Source: Phycisphaerae bacterium (GTDB taxonomy: Bacteria; Planctomycetota; Phycisphaerae; Sedimentisphaerales; SM23-30). From it: DNA of 36,559 nucleotides. Position 1 is the first letter of the stretch. Each line of letters opens with the position of its first letter. The translations under genes and the position numbers were made by a program. Shown in pieces: positions 25,010 to 33,928 of the stretch. The notes under the pieces are model-generated. The model ran no database searches. It worked only from the letters and a program-made list of their open reading frames with translations, and had not been told where the DNA came from. The stretch is from positions 1 through 36,559 of the forward strand of contig JAEIOG010000047.1 in the NCBI GenBank assembly GCA_016342495.1. Direction: 5' to 3'.

Positions 25010-26020
25010 ATGTTCATAGATCAAGCTGAAATTCATGTAAAAGCTGGTGATGGCGGCAATGGCTGTGTCAGTTTCCGCCGCGAAGCCCACGTGCCCCGGG
25101 GCGGACCTGATGGCGGCGATGGCGGAGATGGCGGCTCGATATATCTGCTTGCCGAAGAAGCAGTCGATACTCTGCTGGATTTCACCGGTCGTCCCCACTG
25201 GAAGGCTCAACGAGGCTTCGATGGCACCAGTCGCGACATGCATGGCAAAAATGGTGAAGACCTGATCATTGTCGTACCGGTGGGAACCATTGTCATAGAT
25301 ACCGACCATGATCTGATCATCAAAGATCTCAATGAACCGGGCATGAAAATCTGTGTTGCCAAAGGGGGCAAAGGCGGCAAAGGTAATCAGCACTTTTCCA
25401 CCCCGACTAATCAGGTCCCCAAGTCTTTTGAAGAAGGCAAAGAAGGACGCAGCCGCAATCTCAAGCTTGAACTTAAGCTCATCGCTGATATCGGGCTGGT
25501 CGGTTTGCCCAATGCCGGTAAAAGCACCCTGCTTTCCCGCATTTCAGCGGCCAAACCCAAAATAGCATCTTATCCTTTTACCACTTTAAAGCCCAGTTTA
25601 GGCATAGTTGAATTATCCGGCTATCGTCGGGTGGTAGTTGCCGATATTCCCGGCTTAATCGAAGGGGCCGCCGAGGGCCATGGCCTCGGACATGATTTCC
25701 TCCGCCATATCGAACGCACCCGCATCATCATTCATCTGGTGGATATTGCCAATCCTGATGGCTCCGATGCAGTAGAGAACTATCATTCCATCCGACGGGA
25801 GCTAAAACGTTATAGTCCTGACTTAGCTTCCAAGCCGGAAATCCTGATTGTCTCAAAAATGGATTTAGATCCGGATCAAGTCCTGCTGAAAGACTTCCAG
25901 CAAAGGCTCGGAAATAAAGTTTATCATATATCTTCGATAACCGGTCAGGGCATCGATGCGATAAAAGAGGTGCTTTGGCAAGAAGTCCAGCTGGCCAAAG
26001 CCGCCGATAATGAGATTTAA
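25010..26020 (+). CDS. obgE: Obg family GTPase
   Basis: Obg is a large-subunit ribosome-associated GTPase, essential in most bacteria. Residues 1-157 form the glycine-rich Obg fold (DQAEIHVKAGDGGNGCVSFRRE, GGPDGGDGGDGGS, KGGKGGKGNQHF). Residues 158-336 form the G domain: G1 GLPNAGKST (165-173), the SYPFTTL switch I, G3 DIPG (212-215), and SKMD as the G4 (N/T)KxD variant. The ATG at 25010 gives the typical N-terminus; only a weak GAGAA precedes it. The protein ends soon after the G domain, so the optional C-terminal OCT domain is missing. A 21-bp tandem repeat begins 20 bases after its stop. Confidence 0.95.
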   Translation: MFIDQAEIHVKAGDGGNGCVSFRREAHVPRGGPDGGDGGDGGSIYLLAEEAVDTLLDFTGRPHWKAQRGFDGTSRDMHGKNGEDLIIVVPVGTIVIDTDHDLIIKDLNEPGMKICVAKGGKGGKGNQHFSTPTNQVPKSFEEGKEGRSRNLKLELKLIADIGLVGLPNAGKSTLLSRISAAKPKIASYPFTTLKPSLGIVELSGYRRVVVADIPGLIEGAAEGHGLGHDFLRHIERTRIIIHLVDIANPDGSDAVENYHSIRRELKRYSPDLASKPEILIVSKMDLDPDQVLLKDFQQRLGNKVYHISSITGQGIDAIKEVLWQEVQLAKAADNEI

Positions 26021-26040
26021 CCCCGCCCAAAAAGCCTAAT

Positions 26041-26379
26041 GGGCGTTTTAAGCCTGAAATTGGCGATTTGAAAGCTGGTATTGACGATTTCAAGTTTAGT
26101 ATTGGCAATTTTAAGTCAGGTATTGGCGATTTGAAGCTTAGTATTGGTAATATCAAGTCAGGTATTGACGATTTCAAGCTTGGTATTGGCAATTTTAAGT
26201 CAGGTATTGGGCGTTTCAAGCTTGGTATTGGTAATTTCAAGCTTGATATTGGCAATTCCAAGTCAGGTATTGACGATTTGAAGCCTGATATTGACGATTT
26301 GAAGCCTGATATTGACGATTTCAAGTCTGATATTGGCGATTTGAAGGGTCATTTGCTGAATTTTCGGGGAGTTTTTTAG
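26041..26379 (+). repeat. 21-bp tandem repeat (minisatellite), about 15 units
   Basis: Fifteen 21-bp units run from 26041 to 26355, with consensus near GGCGATTTCAAGTCTGGTAT plus T, each divergent at a few positions. A short non-repeat tail leads to TAG at 26377-26379. Units ending in ATT stay in register, and the frame is open from 26014. If read it would give a heptapeptide repeat (for example GNFKSGI, DDLKPDI). There is no ATG and no ribosome-binding site; the only candidate start is a TTG at 26068. The minus strand is also open across it. It is most likely a non-coding minisatellite behind obg. The rest of 26380-26591 is AT-rich and without a gene. Confidence 0.85.
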
Positions 26380-26536
26380 CAAATTAAGCTGATTTTTCTC
26401 AATTATCACTGGAAATTTATGCGATATTCAGCTAGTATTCTTAATAGCTAATGTAAAAAACACTTCATGCAGCTTGTATTTGGGTTTTTATTATAAGTTA
26501 AGCATTAATTGAATATTGACAAGCAAATATAAGCCT

Positions 26537-26544
26537 GCCGATGA
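26537..26544 (+). promoter_or_regulatory. possible FliA (sigma-28)-like -10 element before cheD
   Basis: GCCGATGA matches the sigma-28 -10 consensus GCCGATAA at seven of eight positions and lies 47 bases before the cheD ATG. The upstream TAAA half is not convincing (GACA at that spacing). Confidence 0.3.
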
Positions 26545-26591
26545 GGAAATCCCAGTTTCTTTAACTATTATCAACAAAGGAGGTTGCAAAT

Positions 26592-27071
26592 ATGTGCCAA
26601 ACAATAGATGTCAATACCGGTGAAGTTGTCGCAGTCAAAGGTGATGCCCACTTAAGGTCACAGACTATCGGTTCCTGCATTGTCATTGCCGCCTTCGATA
26701 AAGAAAAAACCAACTCGGGGATGGCTCATATTATGCTGGCCGGGGCAGCACCGGCAAATTATAAACATAAAAACAAATATGCCTTAGATGCTATTGAACA
26801 GATGCTGGTACAAATGATTCAATTAGGATCTGCTGTCAAAGATATCACCGTTTCCCTGGTCGGAGCTGGTAATGTGCTCCGCAAAAGTGATGACAATATC
26901 TGCCAGAGTAATATCGATTCGGTCAGGGCAATCTTAAATGAAAAAAAAATAAAGATTAATGCTTCGGTGCTGGGCGGCTTCCTGCGCAAAAGTATCTTTC
27001 TGGATGCAAAAACCGGGACCATAAACTATACTCAAGGCGACAGTGAAAAAATCCAACTGTGGCCAGCCTAA
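26592..27071 (+). CDS. cheD: chemoreceptor glutamine deamidase CheD
   Basis: CheD deamidates glutamines of chemoreceptors and in some bacteria interacts with CheC or CheY. The 159-residue protein has the family core: QTIGSCIVIAAFD with catalytic C29, GMAHIMLAG with H46, and the later VSLVGAGNVL and VLGGFLRKSIFLDAKTGTI. In T. maritima CheD the third residue of the triad is Thr21, six before the cysteine; here that position is S23, a conservative change. An unusually strong ribosome-binding site, AAAGGAGG, precedes the ATG. No cheA, cheR, cheB or classical MCP lies in the window; a kinase with an MCP-like sensory region follows 72 bases on. Confidence 0.88.
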   Translation: MCQTIDVNTGEVVAVKGDAHLRSQTIGSCIVIAAFDKEKTNSGMAHIMLAGAAPANYKHKNKYALDAIEQMLVQMIQLGSAVKDITVSLVGAGNVLRKSDDNICQSNIDSVRAILNEKKIKINASVLGGFLRKSIFLDAKTGTINYTQGDSEKIQLWPA

Positions 27072-27143
27072 AACTTTGATAATTCCTAAGCTACATTGAT
27101 TTGCAGACTTAGACTATAACTAACCGGATAAGCAGTTCACATC

Positions 27144-29273
27144 ATGCATAACAAACATCATACCAAATTAAGAACAAAGTTATTAACCGGCTTTGGCATC
27201 ACTGCCCTGCTGGCAGCGATCCTGGGCGGCTTTGCCCTGATCCAAATGAATAAACTGGCCAGCTTAAACAAGGATATATATGATCATCCTTTAGCCGTTA
27301 GTAATGCGGTAAGGGATATCCAAATCAATATCGCAAATATGCACCGCTCGATGAAAGATGTGGTCTTAGCTGATGATAAACAACAGTTGCAAGCTGCCAT
27401 TGACAAAGTCAATGAACAAGAAAATAATGCCCTGGCCTCCTTCGAAATCATTGCAAAACAATTCCTGGGTGACAAAGAAGATATCCAAACCGCCCGCGTA
27501 GCTTTTTTGCAATGGAAGCCTATTCGCCAGCAAGTCATAGATTTAGTTAATGCCGGCAAGATTGATCAGGCAGAAAATATCACCAAAAACCAGGGAGCCA
27601 AACATATTGACACCCTCAATGAATCCATTGAGGTGCTGAGCAGCTTTGCTAATGCAAAAGCCAAAGAATTTCACCAATATACCCAGATTGCCCGGCAAAG
27701 AAATTTATTGTTTATGATAATATTCATAACAGTTATTGTCGCGATGTGCCTGGCCTGTGGCATTTATATAACCAAAAGCATAACTCAACCCATCTATCAT
27801 GTCATAGAACAGATTAATATTGTCGCCAAAGGCGACCTCAACCATAAAATCAATATGGATCCCTCTGATGAAATTGGACAACTCGCCTATTCATTTGACC
27901 AGATGACAAATGATTTGAAGCTGATCATCGCTAATCGGGATGAACTGGATGCAGCCAATCAACAACTGACAGCCAGCGAACAGCAACTCAAAGCTAACGA
28001 ACAACAACTCCGGGCCTTCAATCAACAACTTAGAGCCAGCGAACAACAACTCAAAGCATCCAATCAACAACTCATAGCCAGCGAACAGCAACTGCAAATC
28101 ACCAATGAGCTTTTACAAGCCAGCGAAAGAAAACACCGCGGATTATTAGATAATTTAAGCGTGGGCGTGGTAGCCCATGGCCCTGACACCTCGATAATAT
28201 TCAATAATCCCATGGCTTCAGAGATTCTGGGACTTTCCGAAAGTCAAATGGTTGGTAAAACCGCTATCGACCCGGCCTGGAAGTTCCTGAATGAAGATGG
28301 AACTGAAATGGCCGCTGAAAATTACCCGATTCAACTGGCATTAAATAAACAAGAAAACCTGCGGGACTACATTGCAGGCATTTCGCGACCCGATAAACAA
28401 CAGATCACCTGGGTAACCTGCAGCAGTTTTGCGGTATATTATGAAGATGGCAGTTTGGAATATATCCTTATTTCATTTGTTGACATAACCGCCAGAATAA
28501 CACTCCAAAAGCATAACCAACAACTGCTCCAGGATCTCCAAGGTAGAAATGAAGAACTCAAAAGCATAGCTTATATTTCCTCCCATGACCTTAAAACCCC
28601 TCTGATTAACATTAAAGGCTTTAGTGATTTATTAATTGAACATTGCACCGACATGCAAAACCTGATTAAAAATGAAAATGTACAAAATTCTGAAATTGAT
28701 ACCTTAATTACCAAAGATATACCCGAAGATCTCAATTATATCTGTTCCAGCACTGCCCGCATGGACAAGCTGATTTGCGGAATGCAAAAAGTTTCTCATA
28801 TTGGTGTCAGCGAAATTGATATTCAGCCAATAGAAATGAATCATGTTTTAGCTGGAATAATAAATATTATGAAATATCAGACTGATAGTAATAACACCGA
28901 AATCAAAATTGATACGCTGCCTGGGTGTATGGGGGATGAAAGTCAGATTACCCAGGTTTTCACCAATTTAATTGACAATGCCCTGAAATATAAACACCCC
29001 GACCGCAATGCTATTATTTCCATAACCGGAAAAATCGAAAACAAAAGAAGCTTATATTGCATCGAAGATAATGGTATAGGAATTCATCCGGATCATTACA
29101 GTAAAATCTTTGAGATTTATCATCGCCTGGACCCCAGACAAAATATATCTGGTCAGGGTTTAGGCTTAACCATAATCAAACGCATCCTGGATCGCAACAA
29201 TGGAAAAATCTGGCTCGAATCAGAGCCCAACCAAGGTTCTAAATTCTTTGTTTATTTACCTATGGAGTCGTAA
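27144..29273 (+). CDS. membrane sensor histidine kinase (4HB-type sensor, HAMP, heptad linker, PAS, HisKA, HATPase)
   Basis: The 709-residue protein has TM1 at about 13-33, an extracytoplasmic four-helix-bundle region of about 150 residues like that of chemoreceptors, and TM2 at about 188-208. Next come a HAMP domain (SITQPIYHVIEQINIVAKGDLNHKI), a heptad linker of eight 7-residue units (270-325, typified by ASEQQLK), and a PAS domain (about 332-450). The kinase core follows: H481 in SSHDLKTPL, the N box DNALKYKHPDRN, and the G boxes DNGIGI and GQGLGL. The core resembles phytochrome-type kinases. The partner response regulator begins two bases after the stop, so the pair is almost certainly cognate. 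The signal sensed is unknown. Confidence 0.93.
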   Translation: MHNKHHTKLRTKLLTGFGITALLAAILGGFALIQMNKLASLNKDIYDHPLAVSNAVRDIQINIANMHRSMKDVVLADDKQQLQAAIDKVNEQENNALASFEIIAKQFLGDKEDIQTARVAFLQWKPIRQQVIDLVNAGKIDQAENITKNQGAKHIDTLNESIEVLSSFANAKAKEFHQYTQIARQRNLLFMIIFITVIVAMCLACGIYITKSITQPIYHVIEQINIVAKGDLNHKINMDPSDEIGQLAYSFDQMTNDLKLIIANRDELDAANQQLTASEQQLKANEQQLRAFNQQLRASEQQLKASNQQLIASEQQLQITNELLQASERKHRGLLDNLSVGVVAHGPDTSIIFNNPMASEILGLSESQMVGKTAIDPAWKFLNEDGTEMAAENYPIQLALNKQENLRDYIAGISRPDKQQITWVTCSSFAVYYEDGSLEYILISFVDITARITLQKHNQQLLQDLQGRNEELKSIAYISSHDLKTPLINIKGFSDLLIEHCTDMQNLIKNENVQNSEIDTLITKDIPEDLNYICSSTARMDKLICGMQKVSHIGVSEIDIQPIEMNHVLAGIINIMKYQTDSNNTEIKIDTLPGCMGDESQITQVFTNLIDNALKYKHPDRNAIISITGKIENKRSLYCIEDNGIGIHPDHYSKIFEIYHRLDPRQNISGQGLGLTIIKRILDRNNGKIWLESEPNQGSKFFVYLPMES

Positions 29274-29274
29274 A

Positions 29275-29718
29275 ATGTTATTGCAAACTCAAGAACAATT
29301 TGATTCGAAACTAATACTCAGACCCGAATTTGTTTTTTTGATTGTTGAAGATGAAGCTGGCCATTATAAACTTATTGAGATTTTCTTAAGAAAAAAAGGG
29401 ATTAAAAACGAATTGCATTGGTTCGAAAATGGACAGTCTGTTCTTGATTTTATTGCTGATTTGAAATCTTCTTCGACAAACAAGAAAAAATATATTGTAT
29501 TACTCGATATTAGAATGCCCGGAATTGATGGCATTGAAGTGCTTAAAAAAATTAAAGAAAATAATGATTTTAAAGACAATCCGGTGATAATGCTGACAAC
29601 CAGCGCTGATCAGCAGCAGGCACAAACCTGCTATGATCTGGGTTGTCAGGCTCATATCATCAAACCGCCAGGACAAGCACTGTTAAAAGCAATAGCCAAT
29701 ATAGCCATGGGGCTATAG
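29275..29718 (+). CDS. single-domain response regulator (Rcp1-like)
   Basis: The 147-residue protein is a lone receiver domain. The acidic pair is in VEDE, D78 in LLDIRMPGIDG is the phosphoacceptor, and the switch Thr is in MLTTSAD and the Lys in IIKPP. It most resembles Rcp1-type regulators that pair with phytochrome-like kinases, and it has no output domain. The ATG at 29275 has GGAG at 29264-29267 inside the end of the kinase gene. An upstream in-frame start would overlap the kinase by 75 bases and is rejected. Confidence 0.92.
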   Translation: MLLQTQEQFDSKLILRPEFVFLIVEDEAGHYKLIEIFLRKKGIKNELHWFENGQSVLDFIADLKSSSTNKKKYIVLLDIRMPGIDGIEVLKKIKENNDFKDNPVIMLTTSADQQQAQTCYDLGCQAHIIKPPGQALLKAIANIAMGL

Positions 29719-29736
29719 GCTTCCAGGACAAAACAA

Positions 29737-30891
29737 TTATTTTATCAGAGTTGCTACCTGATCTCTTGCCCATTGGTCAGCTGCCAATAATTGCTCCAGA
29801 TCGGGCTTTTCAATCCAGGGATGGCTGTTTAATATCTGTTCAGCCAGCTCACTTATCTGCATAAAACCTATCGAGCCATTGACAAAAGCCCCAACTGCCG
29901 CTTCATTTGCCGCATTTAAGACCGCCCCGGCGGTACCGCCCTTTTGAGCAACTGCAAAACCCAGGGCAATAGCCGGAAATCGATCAAAATCCGGTGCCTC
30001 AAATGTAAGATTACTGATATCGGCAAGCGTCAGCCTCTTAGCCGGACATGGCCTTCTATCCGGAAAAGTCATGGCATACTGAATAGGCAAACGCATATCA
30101 GGAGGCGATAGTTGGGCGATAACTGAACCATCGCAAAATTCTACCATCGAATGCACAATAGATTCAGGATGCACCATAACTTCCATCTGGTCGGCAGGCA
30201 TATCAAAAAGCCAACGAGCTTCGATCAGCTCTAAAGCTTTGTTCATCATGGTCGCCGAATCAATAGATATTTTAGTACCCATTGACCAGGTCGGATGATT
30301 CAAAGCATCTTCTAAGGTAGCATTTTTTATAGTTTCAAGTGAAGCTTTGCGAAAAGGCCCGCCCGATGCTGTCACAATCAACTTCTCAACTTCACTGCGA
30401 TTACCGGAATGCATCGCCTGCAGGATCGCAGAATGCTCAGAATCGACAGGTAAAATCGTTGCGCCGTATTTCTTAGCCATCGGCATCAGCAAACAGCCGG
30501 CAACCACTAAAGACTCCTTATTAGCAATAGCGATAGTCTTGCCAGCTTCAGTGGCAGCTAACACCGCTGGCAACCCTGCGGCCCCGACAATAGATACAAT
30601 CAATATATCACAGCGATCATCGACCGCCAGCTCAGGTAAAAATTCTGCCCCTATCAAAACTTCCGTTTTGGTGCCTTTGAGTTCATCACGTAACTGTTTT
30701 CCACCTGAAACCGAGGTCAAAACCACCTTTTCCAGATTATATTTACGTGCTTGAAGTGCTAATTGCTGCCAATTGGAGTGAGCACTGGCAGCAATCAGCT
30801 CAAAATCGTCACTTAATGAGTCAATAACTGATAAACTACTGGTTCCAATCGAACCTGTAGAGCCTAATATCGTAATTTTCTTTTTAGCCAT
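29737..30891 (-). CDS. dxr: 1-deoxy-D-xylulose 5-phosphate reductoisomerase
   Basis: It makes 2-C-methyl-D-erythritol 4-phosphate, the second step of the MEP isoprenoid pathway, using NADPH and a divalent metal. The 384-residue protein has the N-terminal GSTGSIG nucleotide loop (10-16), ANKESLV (123-129), metal ligands D150 and E152 in VDSEHSAI, SGGPFR in the flexible loop, and the HPTWSMGTKISIDSATMMNKALE block. No clear ribosome-binding site precedes the ATG. The gene converges on the response regulator, 18 bases away, and diverges from rseP, whereas dxr and rseP are commonly co-oriented elsewhere. Confidence 0.97.
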   Translation of the reverse strand: MAKKKITILGSTGSIGTSSLSVIDSLSDDFELIAASAHSNWQQLALQARKYNLEKVVLTSVSGGKQLRDELKGTKTEVLIGAEFLPELAVDDRCDILIVSIVGAAGLPAVLAATEAGKTIAIANKESLVVAGCLLMPMAKKYGATILPVDSEHSAILQAMHSGNRSEVEKLIVTASGGPFRKASLETIKNATLEDALNHPTWSMGTKISIDSATMMNKALELIEARWLFDMPADQMEVMVHPESIVHSMVEFCDGSVIAQLSPPDMRLPIQYAMTFPDRRPCPAKRLTLADISNLTFEAPDFDRFPAIALGFAVAQKGGTAGAVLNAANEAAVGAFVNGSIGFMQISELAEQILNSHPWIEKPDLEQLLAADQWARDQVATLIK

Positions 30892-31181
30892 TGGAGAATT
30901 TTATGATAGTTTTATGATTTTGACAAAGGAAATTTAATTTAATCATTTATGGCCATGCCAAAATATGCTTAAAAACCGCTTTCGACTTCAATGCCAACTG
31001 GATCAGGATGTATTGACGCTGGCGTCACCATTGGAAGGCCCACGAAATCATTGCCCGAAAATGATTAGCAATAAAATATTTTATGTGTTATGATATATAG
31101 TTATGGTATTTTGGCCCGATATTATCATTGTGCCGATACATAAGTAAAACTAGAACTGATTAAATATAGGAATAAACTTAA
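30892..31181. other. 290-bp divergent gap, dxr / rseP
   Basis: No gene is seen. The only clear structure is the operator-like TGACGC-TG-GCGTCA at 31014-31027. Promoters in both directions are expected; a TTGACA occurs near 30918 but no matching -10 at good spacing was found. Confidence 0.35.
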
Positions 31182-33356
31182 ATGAGCGAAGAAAAAACAT
31201 CGCAAAATACTGAATCTACCGCTACTGACAACTCCAAACCCAAAAAGAATCCGATTTCTACCATAATAACTCTGGCTATCGTAGCTTATGCGATATTCTT
31301 TGTTTTTGCTGATTTCAGTCGCTTTGCCAAGATATTAGCGGTGCTGGCTGGCTTTGGCGCCGTTATTTTCATTCATGAATTGGGCCATTTCACTGCCGCT
31401 AAATCTGTTGGAATTATTGTTGAAGCATTTTCGATTGGTTTTGGCCCGGTAGTGCTCGGTTTCAAAAAATGTAAAGCTGGCATGCAAATCAAAATCTTGC
31501 CGACTATCATCCCCGGAAATGATGGTATGGGCAAGCTTGGCTTCCTTATCCCCCGGAAATCCGACAAAGATGGTGAAACCGACTATCGCATCAGTCTTAT
31601 CCCTCTGGGTGGCTATGTAGCGATGCTGGGCCAGGCCGACCTCGGTGCTGACCAGAAAATAGAGAACCCTCGTGCCTATTCAAACAAACCAGTATGGGCC
31701 CGGGCCTGGGCAATTTCCGCCGGGGTGTTATTTAATATGATCTCAGCTGGCATCGCTTTCATATTCATCTTTAATAGCGGCATAGATATGGAACCACCGG
31801 TCGCCGGTTATATCCCTACTAATACAGCCTATTATCAAGGCGGTGGACGCTCAGGTGACAAAATTCTGGAAATCAATGGCGAGAAAAAAGATCATTTAAT
31901 GTATATGGATCTTAAAATTGCCAGTGCTTTCTCAAATAATAAAGCCGTAAATCTTAAAGTACAGCGCGTTAATGGAACTATCGAAGATCTCTCGATCACG
32001 CCAATAATGAATGAAGAAATCGGTGCTAAATTAATGGGGTTAAATCCCGCATCAACCTTAAAAATTAACAAATTCACTGATGAAGAAAGTCTGGAAAAAT
32101 TACAGGCAATTGGTCTTGAACCCGGCGATGAAATTACCGCGGTCAATGGCACAGATATTAGCCATGGCTTTGAATTATTCGAAGTATTATACCCTGAATC
32201 AGGCAAGAAATCACCTGACAAGGTAATACTAACTATTAAACGCAATGATACCAAACATGAAATCACGCTGCCTATGAAGCTTACGGCCAATGGCATCACT
32301 GAGATGACTTATAAATCCATGATTCATACCGTTTTAGGCCTGAAACCAAAACTGGTGGCACTCAATGTCATGCCCAATACTCCTGCAGAAAAAGCGGGAA
32401 TTTTGAAAAACGATGTTATCGAACGCATTGGCAATCAGGCATACCCTTCTTTTGATGAAGCTACTGCTATCATTGAGGCTTCTGCTGATAAAGAATTAAC
32501 GATGATAGTCAGCAGAATTGAAAATGATGTTACAGTAGAAAAAGAAATTATAATAACACCCAAGGCGCCCGGTGTTTCATTAATTAAACGCTTATTTGGC
32601 GTAAAAAATACCGCTAAAATTGGCCTTGCCATGTCCTCTACCTGTACCGACAATACCATTGTCGCCAAATGCGAAGAATACGAACACGGCAAAGCTCTGG
32701 CCATACCGCGTGGTGCAGCAATTACAACTGTAGGCCAAACAGAAGTGACAAATTATGCTGAGATAATTGATGCCATGCTCGCTAATACTGGCAAAGAAAT
32801 TGCTATTGGCTACAAAACCGATATGCAGGAAGGCCAGGTAACGGCAACTGTACCAGAAAATAATAAATGGATTGGTTTGAAATATGAAGTAGATTCTGGC
32901 GACGTATTTTTACTTGCCGCTTTTGAACCATTAAAACATAACTACAAAGCCGAGGACATGGGTGAAGCGCTTTCGATGGGTTGGAACATGACCGAAAATT
33001 TCATCTCGCAAACATTTGCCACAATTCAGGGTATGGCTAACCGATCCGTTTCTCCTAAAGCAGCGTCCGGGCCCGTTGGCATCTTGAAAATGAGCTATCA
33101 AGTAGTCAGTGAAAAATCATTCGTTGATTATATATACTTTATGGCCATGATCAGCGTTTGTATCGCGGTGTTTAACTTTTTGCCATTGCCAATTCTCGAT
33201 GGCGGCTTGCTTGTTTTACTTATTATAGAAAAAATCAAAGGCTCTCCAGTATCAACTAAAATTCAGGAAGTCCTGGTTTGGGCCGGCTTACTGATGATTG
33301 GAACCCTGTTCCTGTATATTACTTTCAATGATATTAAACGATTATTTGAGCAGTAA
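31182..33356 (+). CDS. rseP: site-2 protease RseP-like with extra PDZ-like modules
   Basis: RseP is an intramembrane zinc metalloprotease that cleaves anti-sigma factors and signal-peptide remnants. Metal-binding H65-ELG-H69 sits in the helix FIHELGHF, and the second motif, FNFLPLPILDGG with D673, lies in the penultimate helix. Residues 1-25 are a hydrophilic extension. At 724 residues it is far longer than the usual 350-450. The extra length is between the two membrane halves, where four PDZ-like segments can be picked out (about 205-285, 290-370, 385-470, 485-570), including GLEPGDEITAVNG and GILKNDVIERIGN. A strong terminator follows the stop. The protease call is secure; the PDZ count is by eye. 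Confidence 0.93.
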   Translation: MSEEKTSQNTESTATDNSKPKKNPISTIITLAIVAYAIFFVFADFSRFAKILAVLAGFGAVIFIHELGHFTAAKSVGIIVEAFSIGFGPVVLGFKKCKAGMQIKILPTIIPGNDGMGKLGFLIPRKSDKDGETDYRISLIPLGGYVAMLGQADLGADQKIENPRAYSNKPVWARAWAISAGVLFNMISAGIAFIFIFNSGIDMEPPVAGYIPTNTAYYQGGGRSGDKILEINGEKKDHLMYMDLKIASAFSNNKAVNLKVQRVNGTIEDLSITPIMNEEIGAKLMGLNPASTLKINKFTDEESLEKLQAIGLEPGDEITAVNGTDISHGFELFEVLYPESGKKSPDKVILTIKRNDTKHEITLPMKLTANGITEMTYKSMIHTVLGLKPKLVALNVMPNTPAEKAGILKNDVIERIGNQAYPSFDEATAIIEASADKELTMIVSRIENDVTVEKEIIITPKAPGVSLIKRLFGVKNTAKIGLAMSSTCTDNTIVAKCEEYEHGKALAIPRGAAITTVGQTEVTNYAEIIDAMLANTGKEIAIGYKTDMQEGQVTATVPENNKWIGLKYEVDSGDVFLLAAFEPLKHNYKAEDMGEALSMGWNMTENFISQTFATIQGMANRSVSPKAASGPVGILKMSYQVVSEKSFVDYIYFMAMISVCIAVFNFLPLPILDGGLLVLLIIEKIKGSPVSTKIQEVLVWAGLLMIGTLFLYITFNDIKRLFEQ

Positions 33357-33378
33357 TTATAATCAAAAACAGCTAATG

Positions 33379-33420
33379 AACAAAGCCCCCTCGTGCTGAG
33401 CATGAGGGGGCTTTGTTTTT
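33379..33420 (+). terminator. strong terminator after rseP
   Basis: AACAAAGCCCCCTC pairs perfectly with GAGGGGGCTTTGTT around an 11-base loop and runs into TTTTT. Confidence 0.9.
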
Positions 33421-33928
33421 AACAGGATTCACAGAATAACAGCACGAATCGTCAGAGCCGGACTAAGCACGTCGGCCAACCTGAACTAATCAACTTTTCC
33501 AAATCTGTAATACAAACCATAAACTTTTTATTTTTTATGCACAATGCATAGAATTTAATTATGTCAAAAATCCTCAAACTTTGGGGCAGTTACAAAATAT
33601 CACTAAATTCCACACTTTTTATGAATTATTTTACATTATTTTGCATCTATATTTACATAATGATTTAGATATAATTTTCTATGGCGATAAATGAAGCAAA
33701 AAAAACAGTCCCCCTGTCTTGCTCGACATAAACTTAATATATAAAATAACTTATGTCGATAATAAATATATTGCAATTATTAGCAAAAACCATTTGCCAA
33801 TTTGTTCGTATCAGGAAATTAATATAATAAGACTTTTAATTTTCATAAACAACATACTGGTAATACCTGAAACTACCTTTATCTTGCATAAAAATAATTA
33901 ATTTTGACTATATAATCGAGGAAATACA
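33421..33928. other. 508-bp AT-rich intergenic region
   Basis: No supported gene is seen; a 60-codon TTG-initiated frame at 33719-33901 has no ribosome-binding site and a composition expected of AT-rich DNA. The one visible structure is an inverted repeat TCGACATAA (33723-33731) / TTATGTCGA (33751-33759), 19 bases apart. The promoter of the peptidase gene should lie in the last part. Confidence 0.5.

Noticed and set aside
25728-26324. 198-codon minus-strand ORF
   Set aside because: It runs through the repeat and antisense to the obg G domain; its sequence is the complement of repeats and a conserved gene.
26041-26355. Tandem repeat considered as a CRISPR array
   Set aside because: Units are directly adjacent 21-mers with no unique spacers, and no cas genes are near.
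26068-26379. 103-codon repeat peptide as a firm CDS
   Set aside because: It has only a TTG start inside a repeat unit, no ribosome-binding site and no recognisable family. It is kept as a repeat, not a gene.
33719-33901. 60-codon ORF in the gap before the peptidase
   Set aside because: TTG start, no ribosome-binding site, and an Ile/Asn-rich composition expected from AT-rich non-coding DNA.
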